Shown: positions 13,439 to 26,276, numbered from the stretch's first letter. The stretch: 64,000 bases of DNA from Candidatus Caldilinea saccharophila (GCA_016710365.1 JADJVW010000008.1:1-64000); one strand, 5' to 3'. Program-made: numbers and translations. The notes: generated from the sequence alone by a model not told the origin.

Positions 13439-14172
13439 ATGCCGAAGCGAATTGTACCCGAATTTAGGATTAGTGACACTTGCCCAGCACTGGAATGCGA
13501 CTTGAGTGAAAAGGACGTAGAACAATTCGTGACAGAATTGGAACATTATGCGGCGCTGTTGCCTGCTTTTCGGCGCTGCGACTAGGTGGAGTGGGGCAGG
13601 CTCTATCTGAAAGGCTTGTTGGGTGATACAGCGCAAGACAAGTGAGCGGATGGCGCTGGAGTTGCGGGTGAATGTACGAGATTTGCAGCATTTTCTGGGC
13701 AAAGCCCGTGGTCGAAGGAGCCGGTCTTGGTGATTCACCAGGGCTTGCTTGCTGAAAGCCTGGGCGAGGTGGATGGGGTGATGCTTATCGATGAATCTGG
13801 CGTCGTCAAGCAGGGTGCGCACTCGGTGGGCGTTGCGCCTCAATACTGTGGTGCGGTGGGGAAGGTAGCCAACTCGCAAATAGGCGTCCATCTGGGCTAC
13901 GCCAGCCGCAAAGGGTACAGCCTGGTGGACAGCCAACTGTTTGTGCCAGATGAGTGGTTTGCAGCAACGCACGCAGCGCACAGAAAGGCGTGTGGCCTGC
14001 CCGCAGATTTGGCTTACCAAAGTAAACCCGTGATCGGCCTGACCTTGCTGCAAGCTACAATGAAACGAGGCGGTTTGCCCTTTCAATGGGTGGCTGCCGA
14101 TGCATTGTATGGCGACTCGCTCGCCTTTCACAACGGGCGTCGCCCTTTTGAACAAATTGCCTTATCCAGATA
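13439..14172 (+). pseudogene. IS701-family transposase remnant
   Basis: The plus strand encodes an IS701/DDE_5-type transposase in at least three frames. It starts M-P-K-R-I-V-P-E-F and continues with the G-L-L-G-D-T-A block, the DDE region L-I-D-E-S-G-V-V-K-Q-G then S-V-G-V-A-P-Q-Y-C-G-A-V-G-K-V, and W-V-A-A-D-A-L-Y-G-D. After the last motif the frame runs directly into unrelated sequence matching the beginning of a HicB-like gene, so the C-terminal third (about 150 residues in intact members) is missing. No terminal inverted repeats were found. Confidence 0.75.
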
Positions 14173-14200
14173 ACTAGCCAACATGCTGTTGTTCTCTTTA
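14150..14200 (-). pseudogene. HicB-like gene start, truncated copy
   Basis: On the minus strand an ATG at about 14187 opens M-L-A-S-Y-L-D-K-A, nearly the same as the start of the intact HicB-like gene at 15322 (M-L-A-N-Y-L-D-Q-A). The upstream bases also match. Homology stops after about ten codons, where the IS701 remnant begins. This is the stump of a second copy. Confidence 0.6.
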
Positions 14201-14401
14201 GTACACTGTATGTCTGAGACCCTTGCGGGTACAACGTTTGGTCAAACAGTCCGTTTCCAGACATGTCAGCGTTCGCGTCGTTGTGCAGTATATGACAGCG
14301 CGATTACTTCACACTGCGCATCGCGATGCTGTCGTACTCAAAAGTCACACCTTGCGGCTGATATTCACCACTTTATCTCCACTGCTAAGCGAGCCTGCAC
14401 C

Positions 14402-14660
14402 TTAGCCGTCAAAGCCTACGGCATATCTGTCGCTCGTAAGCACATCAGCGTAACGTTCATCAGTCTGAATCTGTACGCACACGTTCGACCCCGCCAGATA
14501 AACGTTTATACTATGTGAAAAATGTTTTACAACAAAATCTTTGATTCGCAGGTTCTCTACTTCCTCCAGTTGATCAACCATAATAACAATGTCCAGATCA
14601 GGACTACAACCGGCTTGACGTTGAGTTGCTGGTGACCCATCATGCCTGATGGTGCTTGGT
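14402..14660 (-). pseudogene. Nucleotidyltransferase fragment, decayed copy
   Basis: The minus strand encodes L-D-I-V-I-M-V-D-Q-L-E-E-V-E-N-L and V-K-H-F-S-H-S-I-N-V-Y-L-A-G-S, clearly homologous to L-D-L-V-V-A-V-D-Q-L-E-V-V-E-A-L and V-K-H-F-P-H-S-L-N-V-Y-L-A-G-S of the nucleotidyltransferase at 15738-16226. Start, GG motif and C-terminal third are missing. It lies upstream (in minus-strand sense) of the HicB stump, in the same order as in the intact copy. Confidence 0.7.
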
Positions 14661-14881
14661 GTGGTTAAGAATGCTCTAGAATCTCTTTTCCTCCACTTCT
14701 TCGCGTTGCACGTCATCCTCTGCGGATAAAGCAACCCAGTCACCCCGCTACTTTAGCGGTCAAGTTCATTAATTCAGCGCGCGGCAATACTAATTTCCTA
14801 GTACGCGACAGCGCAAATAGAATGAGAGAGGGTAGTAATGACTTTAGTCATTGCAGGAAAGCGCTGCGACTAAAGTCGCGA
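14661..14881. repeat. Non-coding stretch with GACTTTAGTC-type palindromes
   Basis: No gene seen. Around 14835-14885 the sequence has palindromic pieces (TGACTTTAGTCA and GCGACTAAAGTCGC) about 25 bases apart and partly complementary to each other. This is typical of dispersed palindromic repeats rather than of a promoter. Confidence 0.45.
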
Positions 14882-15067
14882 CTACGCATAAGGCAACGCA
14901 CCGGCTACTGTCTGGTAAAAACCTTCGATTCTGTTTGAAAATAGCTCTGAAGGCAAAGCGGCAAGGGGGTAGGCATTTTCGTTGCTGATTGTGCTCCGTT
15001 GGGGCATGCCTAACGCACGGCGACGCTCCACAAACTGGCGATGGGAGACGAGCGTCAATCTCGCCAT
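14882..15067 (-). CDS. Possible HicA-like toxin, degenerate
   Basis: A 61-codon frame starting 9 bases after the HicB-like stop. Its first 20 residues (M-A-R-L-T-L-V-S-H-R-Q-F-V-E-R-R-R-A-L-G) fit the N-terminus of HicA-type mRNA interferases (consensus like K-L-T-P-V-S-x-R-E-x-V-R-x-L-R-x-L-G). The rest does not show the G-x-H active-site region in this frame; a shift after residue 20 is likely. The call rests on position and N-terminus only. Confidence 0.35.
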   Translation of the reverse strand: MARLTLVSHRQFVERRRALGMPQRSTISNENAYPLAALPSELFSNRIEGFYQTVAGALPYA

Positions 15068-15076
15068 ATTGTGATC

Positions 15077-15322
15077 TTAAGCTGCCTGCGCGAGCTGGTT
15101 GGAGATCAACATCAGCGACCACGGAATCGCCAAACCCAGGCGGAGACGCAGTCCCACCCAGTCGCTAAGCGCCTCTCTCAGCTCTCGACGACATCCCTCC
15201 AACGTTTGATGACGCGCCCATACTCCTTGAAGTCCAGGAATCTCACCCCAGTAGATATTTTCATCTTCAATGATTTCATATACTGCCTGTTCCATGGCTT
15301 GATCCAGGTAGTTAGCTAACAT
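15077..15322 (-). CDS. HicB-family antitoxin-like protein
   Basis: 81 residues from the ATG at 15322, preceded by a purine-rich ribosome site (AGGAGAAAC on the minus strand). The sequence Y-E-I-I-E-D-E-N-I-Y-W-G-E-I-P-G-L-Q-G-V-W-A, then T-L-E-G-C-R-R-E-L-R-E-A-L-S-D-W, is the partial-RNase-H fold core of the HicB family. The usual P-x-I/V-D-G end is not seen (it ends S-N-Q-L-A-Q-A-A), so the last residues may be altered by a frameshift. It precedes the HicA-like frame, giving antitoxin-first order, and follows the nucleotidyltransferase gene on the same strand. Confidence 0.65.
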   Translation of the reverse strand: MLANYLDQAMEQAVYEIIEDENIYWGEIPGLQGVWARHQTLEGCRRELREALSDWVGLRLRLGLAIPWSLMLISNQLAQAA

Positions 15323-15431
15323 GCTGTTTCTCCTAAATCCCCGCGATGCTGCATACACCGTCCCCATATTGTTCGCGGACTAAGCGTTCGTCCAGATATT
15401 ACATCCATACCTTCCCGGGAAAGCCGCGCAG

Positions 15432-15731
15432 CTATCCTGGAAGGTGTAAAACAGGAAGTTGTTTATGAACGCGAACTAAGATTCTTTTTCCCATGGCGCC
15501 TTCCCCATAAGTATTGCAAAACGTCAGCAATCTCGCATCACCTCCTGCTGACGCCACGGTGCAGGCATCTTCTGGCAGGGAATAGGTCATGGTGGGCTGG
15601 TCTGGAGGTTCTTGCAGCGTCGCCAGCACGCGGCGGCGCAACGCTACTTCGCGCTGGGCTGCATCTGGTGATGGCGGCGGCGTTGCGCGCTCTTGCCGCG
15701 AGGATGAGTTTGCGCCCATGGTTAGCCTCAT
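15432..15731 (-). CDS. Hypothetical 99-residue protein
   Basis: It starts 6 bases after the nucleotidyltransferase stop, so probably shares its transcript. The N-terminal third is Ser/Pro/Gln/Arg-rich and probably disordered; there is a short basic helix (R-E-V-A-L-R-R-R-V-L-A-T-L). No known domain is recognised. It may be a partner of the upstream gene or a chance frame. Confidence 0.35.
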   Translation of the reverse strand: MRLTMGANSSSRQERATPPPSPDAAQREVALRRRVLATLQEPPDQPTMTYSLPEDACTVASAGGDARLLTFCNTYGEGAMGKRILVRVHKQLPVLHLPG

Positions 15732-15737
15732 TTGTCT

Positions 15738-16226
15738 CTAAAACAGACGCTCCAGCAGCATCGCCGGCACAAGATCTCGCAGTGGGGGATACGCCTCGAT
15801 CAGGCGCGCAATGTCAGCCAGATCCTTTTGACGCTTGCTGCCGCGCCGATCCGGGTCTAAAGCCGCCCAGACCTTGCCTTGCAGCGTGTCTTCCAGGCTG
15901 GCAACGGGCAAAACCAGGCCAAGCACCGCTTGCTGTGAAGCGCGCTGCGGAAAATCGACGTAGCGTGCGTTGGTCTGAATCTGCACACGCACGTCCGACC
16001 CCGCCAGATAAACGTTCAGGCTGTGCGGAAAGTGCTTTACTGTGAACGCCTCGGCCAGTAATGCCTCTACCACTTCCAATTGGTCGACAGCGACCACCAG
16101 ATCCAAATCAAGGCTGACAACCGGATCAACGAAAGCGTTGACCGCCTGCCCCCCGATCACGCAATACTGAATCTGATGCTTGGCCAGCAGGGCAATCAGC
16201 TTCTCCAGGAAGTCAGAACGATCCAT
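15738..16226 (-). CDS. Nucleotidyltransferase-like protein (AbiEii/MNT-type fold)
   Basis: 162 residues from M-D-R-S-D-F-L-E-K at 16226. The motif G-G-Q-A-V-N-A-F (residues about 23-30) followed by D-L-D (about 41-43) is the polymerase-beta-like nucleotidyltransferase signature (G-G/S then D-x-D). The helical C-terminal part has R-x-K-D-L-A-D-I-A-R-L, as in AbiEii/DUF6036-type enzymes. Such proteins are often toxin-antitoxin or defence components; next to a HicB-like gene a similar role is plausible but unproved. A decayed copy lies 1.3 kb away. Confidence 0.6.
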   Translation of the reverse strand: MDRSDFLEKLIALLAKHQIQYCVIGGQAVNAFVDPVVSLDLDLVVAVDQLEVVEALLAEAFTVKHFPHSLNVYLAGSDVRVQIQTNARYVDFPQRASQQAVLGLVLPVASLEDTLQGKVWAALDPDRRGSKRQKDLADIARLIEAYPPLRDLVPAMLLERLF

Positions 16227-16451
16227 AGTAACCGTTTTCCAGAATGTGAGTGCTTCCATGGTCGCAAGTTGCCTGCCGAACGTCACTGCGCGCAAGGTGT
16301 ATCACCGTGGCAAGAGTCTACCACAAGCGTCGCTTACTTGAGAATCACCAGTCACTGATCCCAAATCTAACTCCGCAATCACATTATCCTGCCTGACCAT
16401 GGCGTTCCCAGCAAAGGGATCGAAAAGTGGGGTCAAGCGGATCTCGTGAGG

Positions 16452-16521
16452 TTACGTGCCGGGGACGGGCTTGCGGTGCTTCGGTTGAGCAGACAACGTT
16501 CAGCCCGTCCCCGGCACGTAA
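16452..16521. repeat. 20-bp perfect inverted repeat with 30-base loop
   Basis: Arms TTACGTGCCGGGGACGGGCT (16452-16471) and its exact complement (16502-16521). The flanks continue a weaker symmetry (GGGGTC against GACCCC). It lies in the gene-free gap of about 580 bases between the nucleotidyltransferase and AOR genes; the rest of that gap holds nothing I recognise. Similar long palindromes rich in GTGCC/GGCAC occur near 56.9 kb. Confidence 0.7.
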
Positions 16522-16809
16522 GACCCGACCCCATCAATTCCGGTTGAGCCGAAAAGTGTAGCCAGTCTGTTTGACATCCACCTCAAGCCTCGGTAGAATA
16601 TCAACTAAGCAAGGTTAATTCTGATTTCAAGTGCGTTTGACGGCTATAGTGACCCAGCAACACAGCCGTCGTCAGGCTCCACGCTCAAACCAAGCAAATG
16701 ACCCTCAACCCCTAGCGATCGATATCGCGCTCTGTCGTGGAGCACCGTCACTACAAGTTTAGCTGATCTGTTCGTGTGGTTTCGTCTGCGTAGCAAAAAG
16801 GAGCGTCCT

Positions 16810-18633
<1,824 letters not shown>

Positions 18634-18734
18634 GTTGCGAGGGGCGAGGGGCGTTGCCGTCACCTTTCTCGCACGCGCAGGATGGCGCAGGTTTCACAGG
18701 TGAGAAGAAAATCTTACCATCATTGCATTTTTTT

Positions 18735-18925
18735 CAGGTGACAGTCACTTCCAAAAGTGACTGTCACCTCTGGGCAGCGACGAAGACTGCAAAGATAGAA
18801 AAAATCTCAGTACTTCACGAAACTCACACAAAGCCACTAAGAGCACAAAGGACGCTATCTTTAACTTTGTGACTTCGTGTCTTCGTGTGAGACCAAATCG
18901 CGAACTACTGAATTTGTGAAATCTA
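18735..18925. repeat. Composite dispersed repeat, copy 1
   Basis: A 15-bp palindrome (GGTGACAGTCACTTC, two-base loop, then its near-complement; about 18737-18768) is followed after about 40 bases by about 115 bases (18808-18925) closely similar to 54420-54527, where it also follows a GACAGTCAC-type palindrome. The tail contains CACAAAG/CTTTGTG and reads GAACTACTGAA at its end. It fills most of the gap between AOR and the phosphatase gene. Confidence 0.7.
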
Positions 18926-18962
18926 CGCCATCTGTGGGTAAATTCAATTCCGCTCTTTTTTC

Positions 18963-19634
18963 TCACTGCGTTTCCGCTTCAGGGTTGTAGGCGGGCAAAA
19001 CCGCCACCACCGCTTCCGGCGGCAGATGGCTGATATCGTTGATCACCTCGCCGCGCCACTGTGCACCGTCCCACACCAACTCGGAAACGGCGCAATTATG
19101 CGCATCCCAGCGCACCCAGTCGCCTGTGCGTCCGCCGAACCAGCTATCCAACAAGCAACCGATGATGCCGCCATGCGTGACGATGATGATGCGCTGGTCA
19201 GGATGCTGCTCGGCCAGGCGCTGCACCGCCTCCACCGCGCGCTTGCCCAATGTGGCTGGCGATTCACCGTTGGGCGGCGCAAAGGTCGGATCCTGCGCCC
19301 AGCGCCCCCACAAATTTTCGTTGTCGATCAAGTCGCGATAGGTGCGCCCTTCCCAATCGCCGATGCTGAACTCGCGCAGGCCGTCATCGATGATCGGCTC
19401 CACACCGATCGCCTCAGCAATGGCCGCGGCCGTGCGACGCGCGCGCGGCAAGGGCGACACATAAATGATGTCGGCGGGCGCCATTGTCTGCCGTGCGCCA
19501 AAACGCGCCCCGGTTGATCTCACCTGGAGTTCGCCGCGTGCGGTCAGCGGTGCGTCGAGCGCGCCGTACCAACGCTGCTCATGATTGGCCGTCGTTTCCC
19601 CATGCCGCACCAGAACAACGTGAGTCTTTTTCAT
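18963..19634 (-). CDS. Histidine phosphatase family protein
   Basis: 223 residues from M-K-K-T-H-V at 19634. Phosphoglycerate-mutase-like fold: R-H-G-E motif (V-L-V-R-H-G-E-T-T-A-N-H) with the phospho-accepting His, a second Arg in S-P-L-P-R-A-R-R-T, the E in D-D-G-L-R-E, and the distal V-T-H-G-G catalytic His near residue 155. Family members dephosphorylate small phospho-sugars, nucleotides or cobalamin intermediates; the substrate cannot be assigned. It is convergent with AOR and divergent from the arginine genes. A second phosphatase of this fold lies at 51901. Confidence 0.88.
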   Translation of the reverse strand: MKKTHVVLVRHGETTANHEQRWYGALDAPLTARGELQVRSTGARFGARQTMAPADIIYVSPLPRARRTAAAIAEAIGVEPIIDDGLREFSIGDWEGRTYRDLIDNENLWGRWAQDPTFAPPNGESPATLGKRAVEAVQRLAEQHPDQRIIIVTHGGIIGCLLDSWFGGRTGDWVRWDAHNCAVSELVWDGAQWRGEVINDISHLPPEAVVAVLPAYNPEAETQ

Positions 19635-19680
19635 CACATCCATCCTTCACACGAAATCCTAAAAAAATTCGGGGATCAGA

Positions 19681-19709
19681 TTGACACCCCCTTTTCCACA
19701 TGTTACACT
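19681..19709 (+). promoter_or_regulatory. Sigma-70-type promoter for argC
   Basis: A perfect -35 box TTGACA (19681-19686) and -10 box TACACT (19704-19709) are separated by 17 bases. Predicted transcription begins near 19716, leaving a leader of almost 200 bases before argC. Confidence 0.7.
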
Positions 19710-19841
19710 GTGCGCACAATGTCGCCAAAGCAACCACCTGTCTGTAGTCCGCGCGCCAGGCTTGAGAGGAAGTCAACCGGATGAGATCATCTGGAACTTT
19801 GTGCGCGGCATGAGCAAGGCGTTGCTCGGATTGGCCTGACA

Positions 19842-19868
19842 AAGCTCTCCAGACGGGGAGCTTTTTTA
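19842..19868 (+). terminator. Intrinsic terminator in the argC leader
   Basis: Stem AAGCTCTCC (19842-19850) pairs with GGGGAGCTT (19855-19863) through a four-base loop and is followed by TTTTTATT. It lies between the promoter at 19681 and the argC start at 19909, so it would end most transcripts unless antitermination occurs. A short frame (from 19719, M-S-P-K-Q-P-P-V-C-S-P-R-A-R-L-E-R-K) inside the leader contains four arginine codons. Confidence 0.65.
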
Positions 19869-19908
19869 TTTGCTGTCTTCTTACAAAATTGCAGGAACGA
19901 AACGCATC

Positions 19909-21023
19909 ATGATCAAGGCAGGCATCGCCGGCGCGACCGGCTACACAGGCATCGAACTGGTGCAATTGCTGCATCGCCATCCGCAGGCTGCACTCCATTG
20001 GATCACGAGCGTCAACAGCGCCGGCAAACCATTGTCCGAAGTGCACGCCGTGCCGTGGAATTACCCGCTGATCACGCTGGAAGAAGCCTACGCGCGCGCC
20101 GCCGAGGTGGACGTCGTTTTTCTCTGCCTGCCGCACGGTCAATCGATCACGGCGGCGCGCACTTTCGCCGCGGCCGGCATCGCGGTCATCGACCTCAGCG
20201 CCGATTTTCGGCTGCAAAGCGCTGAGGCCTATCGCCGCTGGTATGGATTGGAGCACACGGCGCCGGAACTGCTGCCGAGCTTTGTCTACGGCCTGTGTGA
20301 GGTAAACCGGGAAAAGCTGCGCACCGCGCGCCTGATCGCCGTGCCCGGCTGCTATCCCACCACGGTCAATCTGGGGCTCTACCCGCTGGCAAAGGCCGGC
20401 TGGCTGGGCGACCGCGTCATCATTGACAGCAAGAGCGGCGTCAGCGGGGCCGGGCGCACCGCCAAGCAGCCCTACATGTTTGTCGAGGCCAACGAAAACA
20501 TGACGCCCTATGCGATCGGCTACCGCCACCGTCACATTGCCGAGATGGAGCTGGTGTTGAACGGCGCCGCGCCAGGCGGCGCGTGTCATTTCACCTTTTC
20601 GCCGCACCTGCTGCCCGCCAGCCGCGGCATCCTGAGCACTATGTACGTGCGCGCGCCAGACGGCGTCACCGAGCCGAGATACGCGACCTGTACTGCACGA
20701 CCTACGCCGGCGAACCCTTTATCCACCTGCTGCCGGCCGGCCAGCAGGCGACGCTGCGTCACACGGTGCATACCAACCGGTGCGCCATCAGCATCACCGC
20801 GGATGATCCTGGCGATCCGGCCTGCCGGGATTTCATCATCGTGGCAACTGAGGATAATTTGCTTAAAGGCGCCAGCGGCCAGGCCGTGCAGTGCATGAAT
20901 CTTGCCGGCCTGGACGAAATCCCGGGGTTGATGGGGCGATTGGAACTGATGGCGTCAAAAAAATCTATTTTTAAGCCTCTAAGAAGATGGAAAACATGGC
21001 ACCGGAAACGCCCGGAACGTTAC
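19909..21023 (+). CDS. argC: N-acetyl-gamma-glutamyl-phosphate reductase, frameshifted
   Basis: Third step of arginine synthesis: NADPH reduction of N-acetylglutamyl phosphate. The start ATG at 19909 gives M-I-K-A-G-I-A-G-A-T-G-Y-T-G (dinucleotide-binding loop). Further motifs are F-L-C-L-P-H-G, the catalytic Cys in V-P-G-C-Y-P-T, S-K-S-G-V-S-G-A-G-R and, after one shift near 20670, H-T-V-H-T-N and G-A-S-G-Q-A-V-Q. No stop codon separates it from argB: the second frame runs in frame into the next gene, so the argC end is uncertain (recognisable sequence ends about 20960). It heads the argC-argB-argD-NAGS cluster. Confidence 0.9.
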
Positions 21024-21777
21024 ATGGTAGTACTCAAGGTCGGCGGCAACGAACTGGACGACCCGAATCATTTCTCCTGGGGCTGGTCAAGGCCGTCGCA
21101 GGCGGTGCGGCGTGAAGGGCATCATCCGGTGATCGTGCACGGCGGCGGCAAGGCGGTGACCGACCTCGGGGGCAGGCTGGGCTTGCCAGAGCAGCGCATC
21201 GAAGGGTTGCGCGTCACCGACAACGCCAGCATGGATGTCGTCGAGATGGTGCTGAGCGGCCTGATCAACAAGCGCATCGTGCGCGCGCTCGTCAACGCCG
21301 GCATGCGCGCGGCCGGCGTCAGCGGCGTCGATGACGGCACGCTCTACGTCGAGAAGCTGTGGCACCCGCTGGGCGACCTGGGGCGCGTCGGCGAAGTGCA
21401 GGATGTGGACGATCATCTGTTGCTTGCCTCTGATCGGCGCCAAGATCTTGCCGGTGGTCAGCCCGATCAGCTTTGGCGCGCTGGACGCACTGAGCTACAA
21501 CGTCAACGCCGACCATGCCGCCACCGCCATTGCCGCCAAGCTGGGGGCAATCAAGCTGGTCTTCATCAGCAATGTGCCGGGCATCCTGGTGGCGGGCCGC
21601 GTGGTGCGCGCCGTGACCGCCGACCAGGCGGAGCAATGGATCGACGAAGGCATTATCTTTGGCGGCATGATCCCCAAGGTGCGCAGCGCGGTCGACGCGG
21701 TGCGCAACGGCGTGGCGCAAGCCGTGATCACCAACCTGGCCGGCATCCAGGATGGCGCCGGCACCGGCATGATGTGA
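21024..21777 (+). CDS. argB: Acetylglutamate kinase, frameshifted
   Basis: Phosphorylates N-acetylglutamate, step two of arginine synthesis. The ATG at 21024 starts M-V-V-L-K-V-G-G-N-E-L (amino-acid kinase fold, phosphate-binding Lys/Gly-Gly). Then V-I-V-H-G-G-G-K-A-V, R-V-T-D-N-A-S-M-D-V-V-E-M-V-L-S-G, A-L-S-Y-N-V-N-A-D and G-G-M-I-P-K-V follow. A compensating pair of shifts garbles about ten codons near 21080-21115, and another shift near 21415 moves to the frame ending at 21777. About 250 residues, normal for the family. The argC frame reads into it without a stop. Confidence 0.9.
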
Positions 21778-21800
21778 GCCTGGAGCACAAGGAGAGAAGA

Positions 21801-23047
<1,247 letters not shown>

Positions 23048-23052
23048 AAGAA

Positions 23053-23653
23053 ATGCCGATCATGATTCGTCCGGCGGAGGAAGCCGATGTGCTCCCCATT
23101 ATCGACCTGGTGAACCCTTCGCCGGCCAGAATATCATGCTCCCCGCACCGAAGAGGAGTGTGCGCCACACGCTTGAGGATTGGCTGGTAGCCGTCGAAGA
23201 AGAACTCACGGCTGCTGCGCCGCCCATTCTTGCGTGTGGCGCGTTGGTACCGCTCACGAATACGCTGGCCGAGGTGCGCTCGCTGGCCGTACATGAGAGC
23301 CAGCAGGGCAAGGGGCTGGGCGGCCACCTGGTGCTGCAACTGGTACAGATGGCGCCAGCGCGGCTATCAGCAGATCTGCGCGCTCACGCTGCGAGAACTT
23401 TTTCGTCCGGCTGGGGTTCACGCTGGTCGACCGCTGGAGCATCAGCCCCAAGGTCTGGCAGGCGTGCATCTACTGCCCCAAGTTTCATCGCTGCGACGAG
23501 GTGGCGGTAATGATGAACCTCACCAGTGCGACGCAGGCCGCCGACCATCCGCTGGCGCGTCCGGCTGGCTGGAACAATCTGCTCAAGTGGAGCGAATGGC
23601 AGCCGCTCAAGCTGGCGTATAAGCAAAAGCAGGGAGAACCAGACAGAATTTGA
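23053..23653 (+). CDS. GNAT-type N-acetylglutamate synthase, frameshifted
   Basis: A standalone acetyltransferase of about 200 residues, fifth in the arginine cluster. The ATG at 23053 opens M-P-I-M-I-R-P-A-E-E-A-D-V-L-P-I-I. The acetyl-CoA loop is V-H-E-S-Q-Q-G-K-G-L-G-G-H-L (Q/R-x-x-G-x-G/A). The C-terminal K-V-W-Q-A-C-I-Y-C-P-K-F-H-R-C-D-E-V-A matches the W-x-x-C-x-x-C-P-K-F-x-x-C-D-E end of short ArgA-type NAG synthases. Three shifts (about 23125, 23350, 23400). With no argJ in the cluster, this enzyme would supply N-acetylglutamate de novo. Confidence 0.8.
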
Positions 23654-23677
23654 CCGATTAAATTGTCGAAGTATGGA

Positions 23678-24131
23678 TCAGCGCGTCACGAGGGCAAAGG
23701 TATAGTCATGTTCACTCCAGGCAAGCAGCAGTGCCTCCCAACCGACGCGCTGAGGCGCGTCAGCAAATAGAGGATCCGCAAGCAGCGCACCAGCATCGTC
23801 ATATCCGACCATGACCACGGCGTGTGACGTGTTATCTTGCCAATAGGGTAGATGGCCAGTCATTACAAAGAGAATGGGCGGCAACTTGTGGTCAATTGCG
23901 TCACACAAATCAGGCTTGCCGCCGGTGTAATGAAACTGAAACACCGAAAGCAGAGAGACGCTGAATTTTGCGAAAAGGAACACCGATCGAGGTCAATCCA
24001 AGCAGGAGATTGAGCCTGGTCTGAGTTTGTTCAATTCCCCAATACGATAGAACTGTCTGTGCACAGGCGGCAAGGCAGCCGGCATCTTCCTCCTGGAGCC
24101 TATGCGGCGCGGCCAGTAAGTGCATCGACAT
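23678..24131 (-). CDS. C39-like cysteine peptidase domain protein, frameshifted
   Basis: About 150 residues with one shift near 23930. The N-terminal E-E-D-A-G-C-L-A-A-C-A-Q-T-V-L-S-Y-W-G holds a catalytic-type Cys in the context of peptidase C39/BtrH-like papain folds. H-A-V-V-M-V-G-Y-D-D supplies the His and D-P-L-F the Asp/Asn region. There is no signal peptide. Its start overlaps the end of the upstream gene by about 30 bases, indicating a two-gene unit. It may be a cytoplasmic peptidase or transglutaminase-like enzyme; the target is unknown. Confidence 0.65.
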
Positions 24132-24486
24132 GGGAGGTTAATTCCTGAAGGAGAGTTTCGGGGTCAATTACAGCGCCTGTCACAGCATCCAGATGCAGCC
24201 GACCGATCCATGTGTGAGCGACCGTGCCCGGTTTGGCGCGCTGTGGAACTGTCAGAATAATATCGAAACGCCATTGGAGCGGCGTCATCAGCAACAATTC
24301 AGGATTTTCGGCTAGAAGCAAATGGCCGGCATGCATCGATAGCCAGGCATTTGCCTTGTGTTGCGCCAGGGCTGGAGCCATCACATCGGCATGAATATGC
24401 ACAGCAACTTGTATTGAGTCTTGATTTCCAAACGAATTTCGATGTGACGTGTCTGCACTGAAGGGCATAACCGATCGAGGCATCAT
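24100..24486 (-). CDS. Hypothetical protein, partner of the C39-like peptidase
   Basis: 128 residues, alpha/beta in character, no membrane segment. Its middle (H-A-G-H-L-L-L-A-E-N-P-E-L-L-L) and end (V-A-H-T-W-I-G-R-L-H-L-D-A-V-T-G-A-V) resemble small proteins that often sit directly before C39-like peptidase genes. I do not recognise a named family. It overlaps the next gene and diverges from carA, so the region around 24490-24590 should hold both promoters. Confidence 0.5.
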   Translation of the reverse strand: MMPRSVMPFSADTSHRNSFGNQDSIQVAVHIHADVMAPALAQHKANAWLSMHAGHLLLAENPELLLMTPLQWRFDIILTVPQRAKPGTVAHTWIGRLHLDAVTGAVIDPETLLQELTSHVDALTGRAA

Positions 24487-24597
24487 GACACTTTACTCCG
24501 TGATCACACACAAGCACAGATCTATGTTGTGGCACAATTATAACATATTCTATGATCTGCCTGTGAACACCAGACAAGACAAAAGGGTGGCAACGAA

Positions 24598-25798
<1,201 letters not shown>

Positions 25799-25857
25799 AG
25801 ACACGAATCCGCGAAATTCCGTCTAATCCGCCAAATCCGTGGACTATCAGAGGGAAT

Positions 25858-26271
25858 ATGATGCAGGAGAATTTGCAGGTGCGCGTCGGGCGGCGCGTGC
25901 AGGTGGTGTTGATCCACCAGGATGCGCACGAAGAGACGCTGACGCTCGATATCGTGCCCGATGCCGCGGCTAATTTCGAACAGGGATTGCTGGGCGAGAG
26001 CACGCGGCTGGCGCAGGCGCTGATCGGCCAGCGCACTGGCGGCGTCGTTGATTATGGCGTGGGCGATCTGCGCCAGGTGTGCGTGTTGGCGGTGACGCGC
26101 AGCCCGCAGGATCTCGACCACAGCGCGGGCGAACGCCGCCAGGAGATCCTCGACAAGGCAGTGAGCGAATCCGACCGCACCAACGCGCTCAACTTTGCCG
26201 CCTCTTTTGCCAGCAAGTGGGGCAGCTACGATCCGGCAGGCATCGAGGAGTGGGAGCAGGCTGACGAGTAG
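25858..26271 (+). CDS. GreA/GreB C-terminal-domain-like protein
   Basis: 137 residues, ATG at 25858 after AGAGGG. The region L-L-G-E-S-T-R-L-A-Q-A-L-I-G-Q-R-T-G-G-V-V-D-Y resembles the FKBP-like C-terminal domain of Gre transcript-cleavage factors (consensus G-E-x-S-P-L-G-x-A-L-x-G-x-x-x-G). There is no N-terminal coiled coil with the acidic tip, so it could bind RNA polymerase but not induce cleavage. Its C-terminus is acidic (E-E-W-E-Q-A-D-E). It follows carA on the same strand. Family membership is my inference from this one motif. Confidence 0.5.
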   Translation: MMQENLQVRVGRRVQVVLIHQDAHEETLTLDIVPDAAANFEQGLLGESTRLAQALIGQRTGGVVDYGVGDLRQVCVLAVTRSPQDLDHSAGERRQEILDKAVSESDRTNALNFAASFASKWGSYDPAGIEEWEQADE

Positions 26272-26276
26272 CGCCG

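Noticed and set aside
19579..20607. 342-codon minus-strand frame over the argC promoter and gene
   Set aside because: Crosses the promoter, terminator and the conserved argC coding region; antisense artefact.
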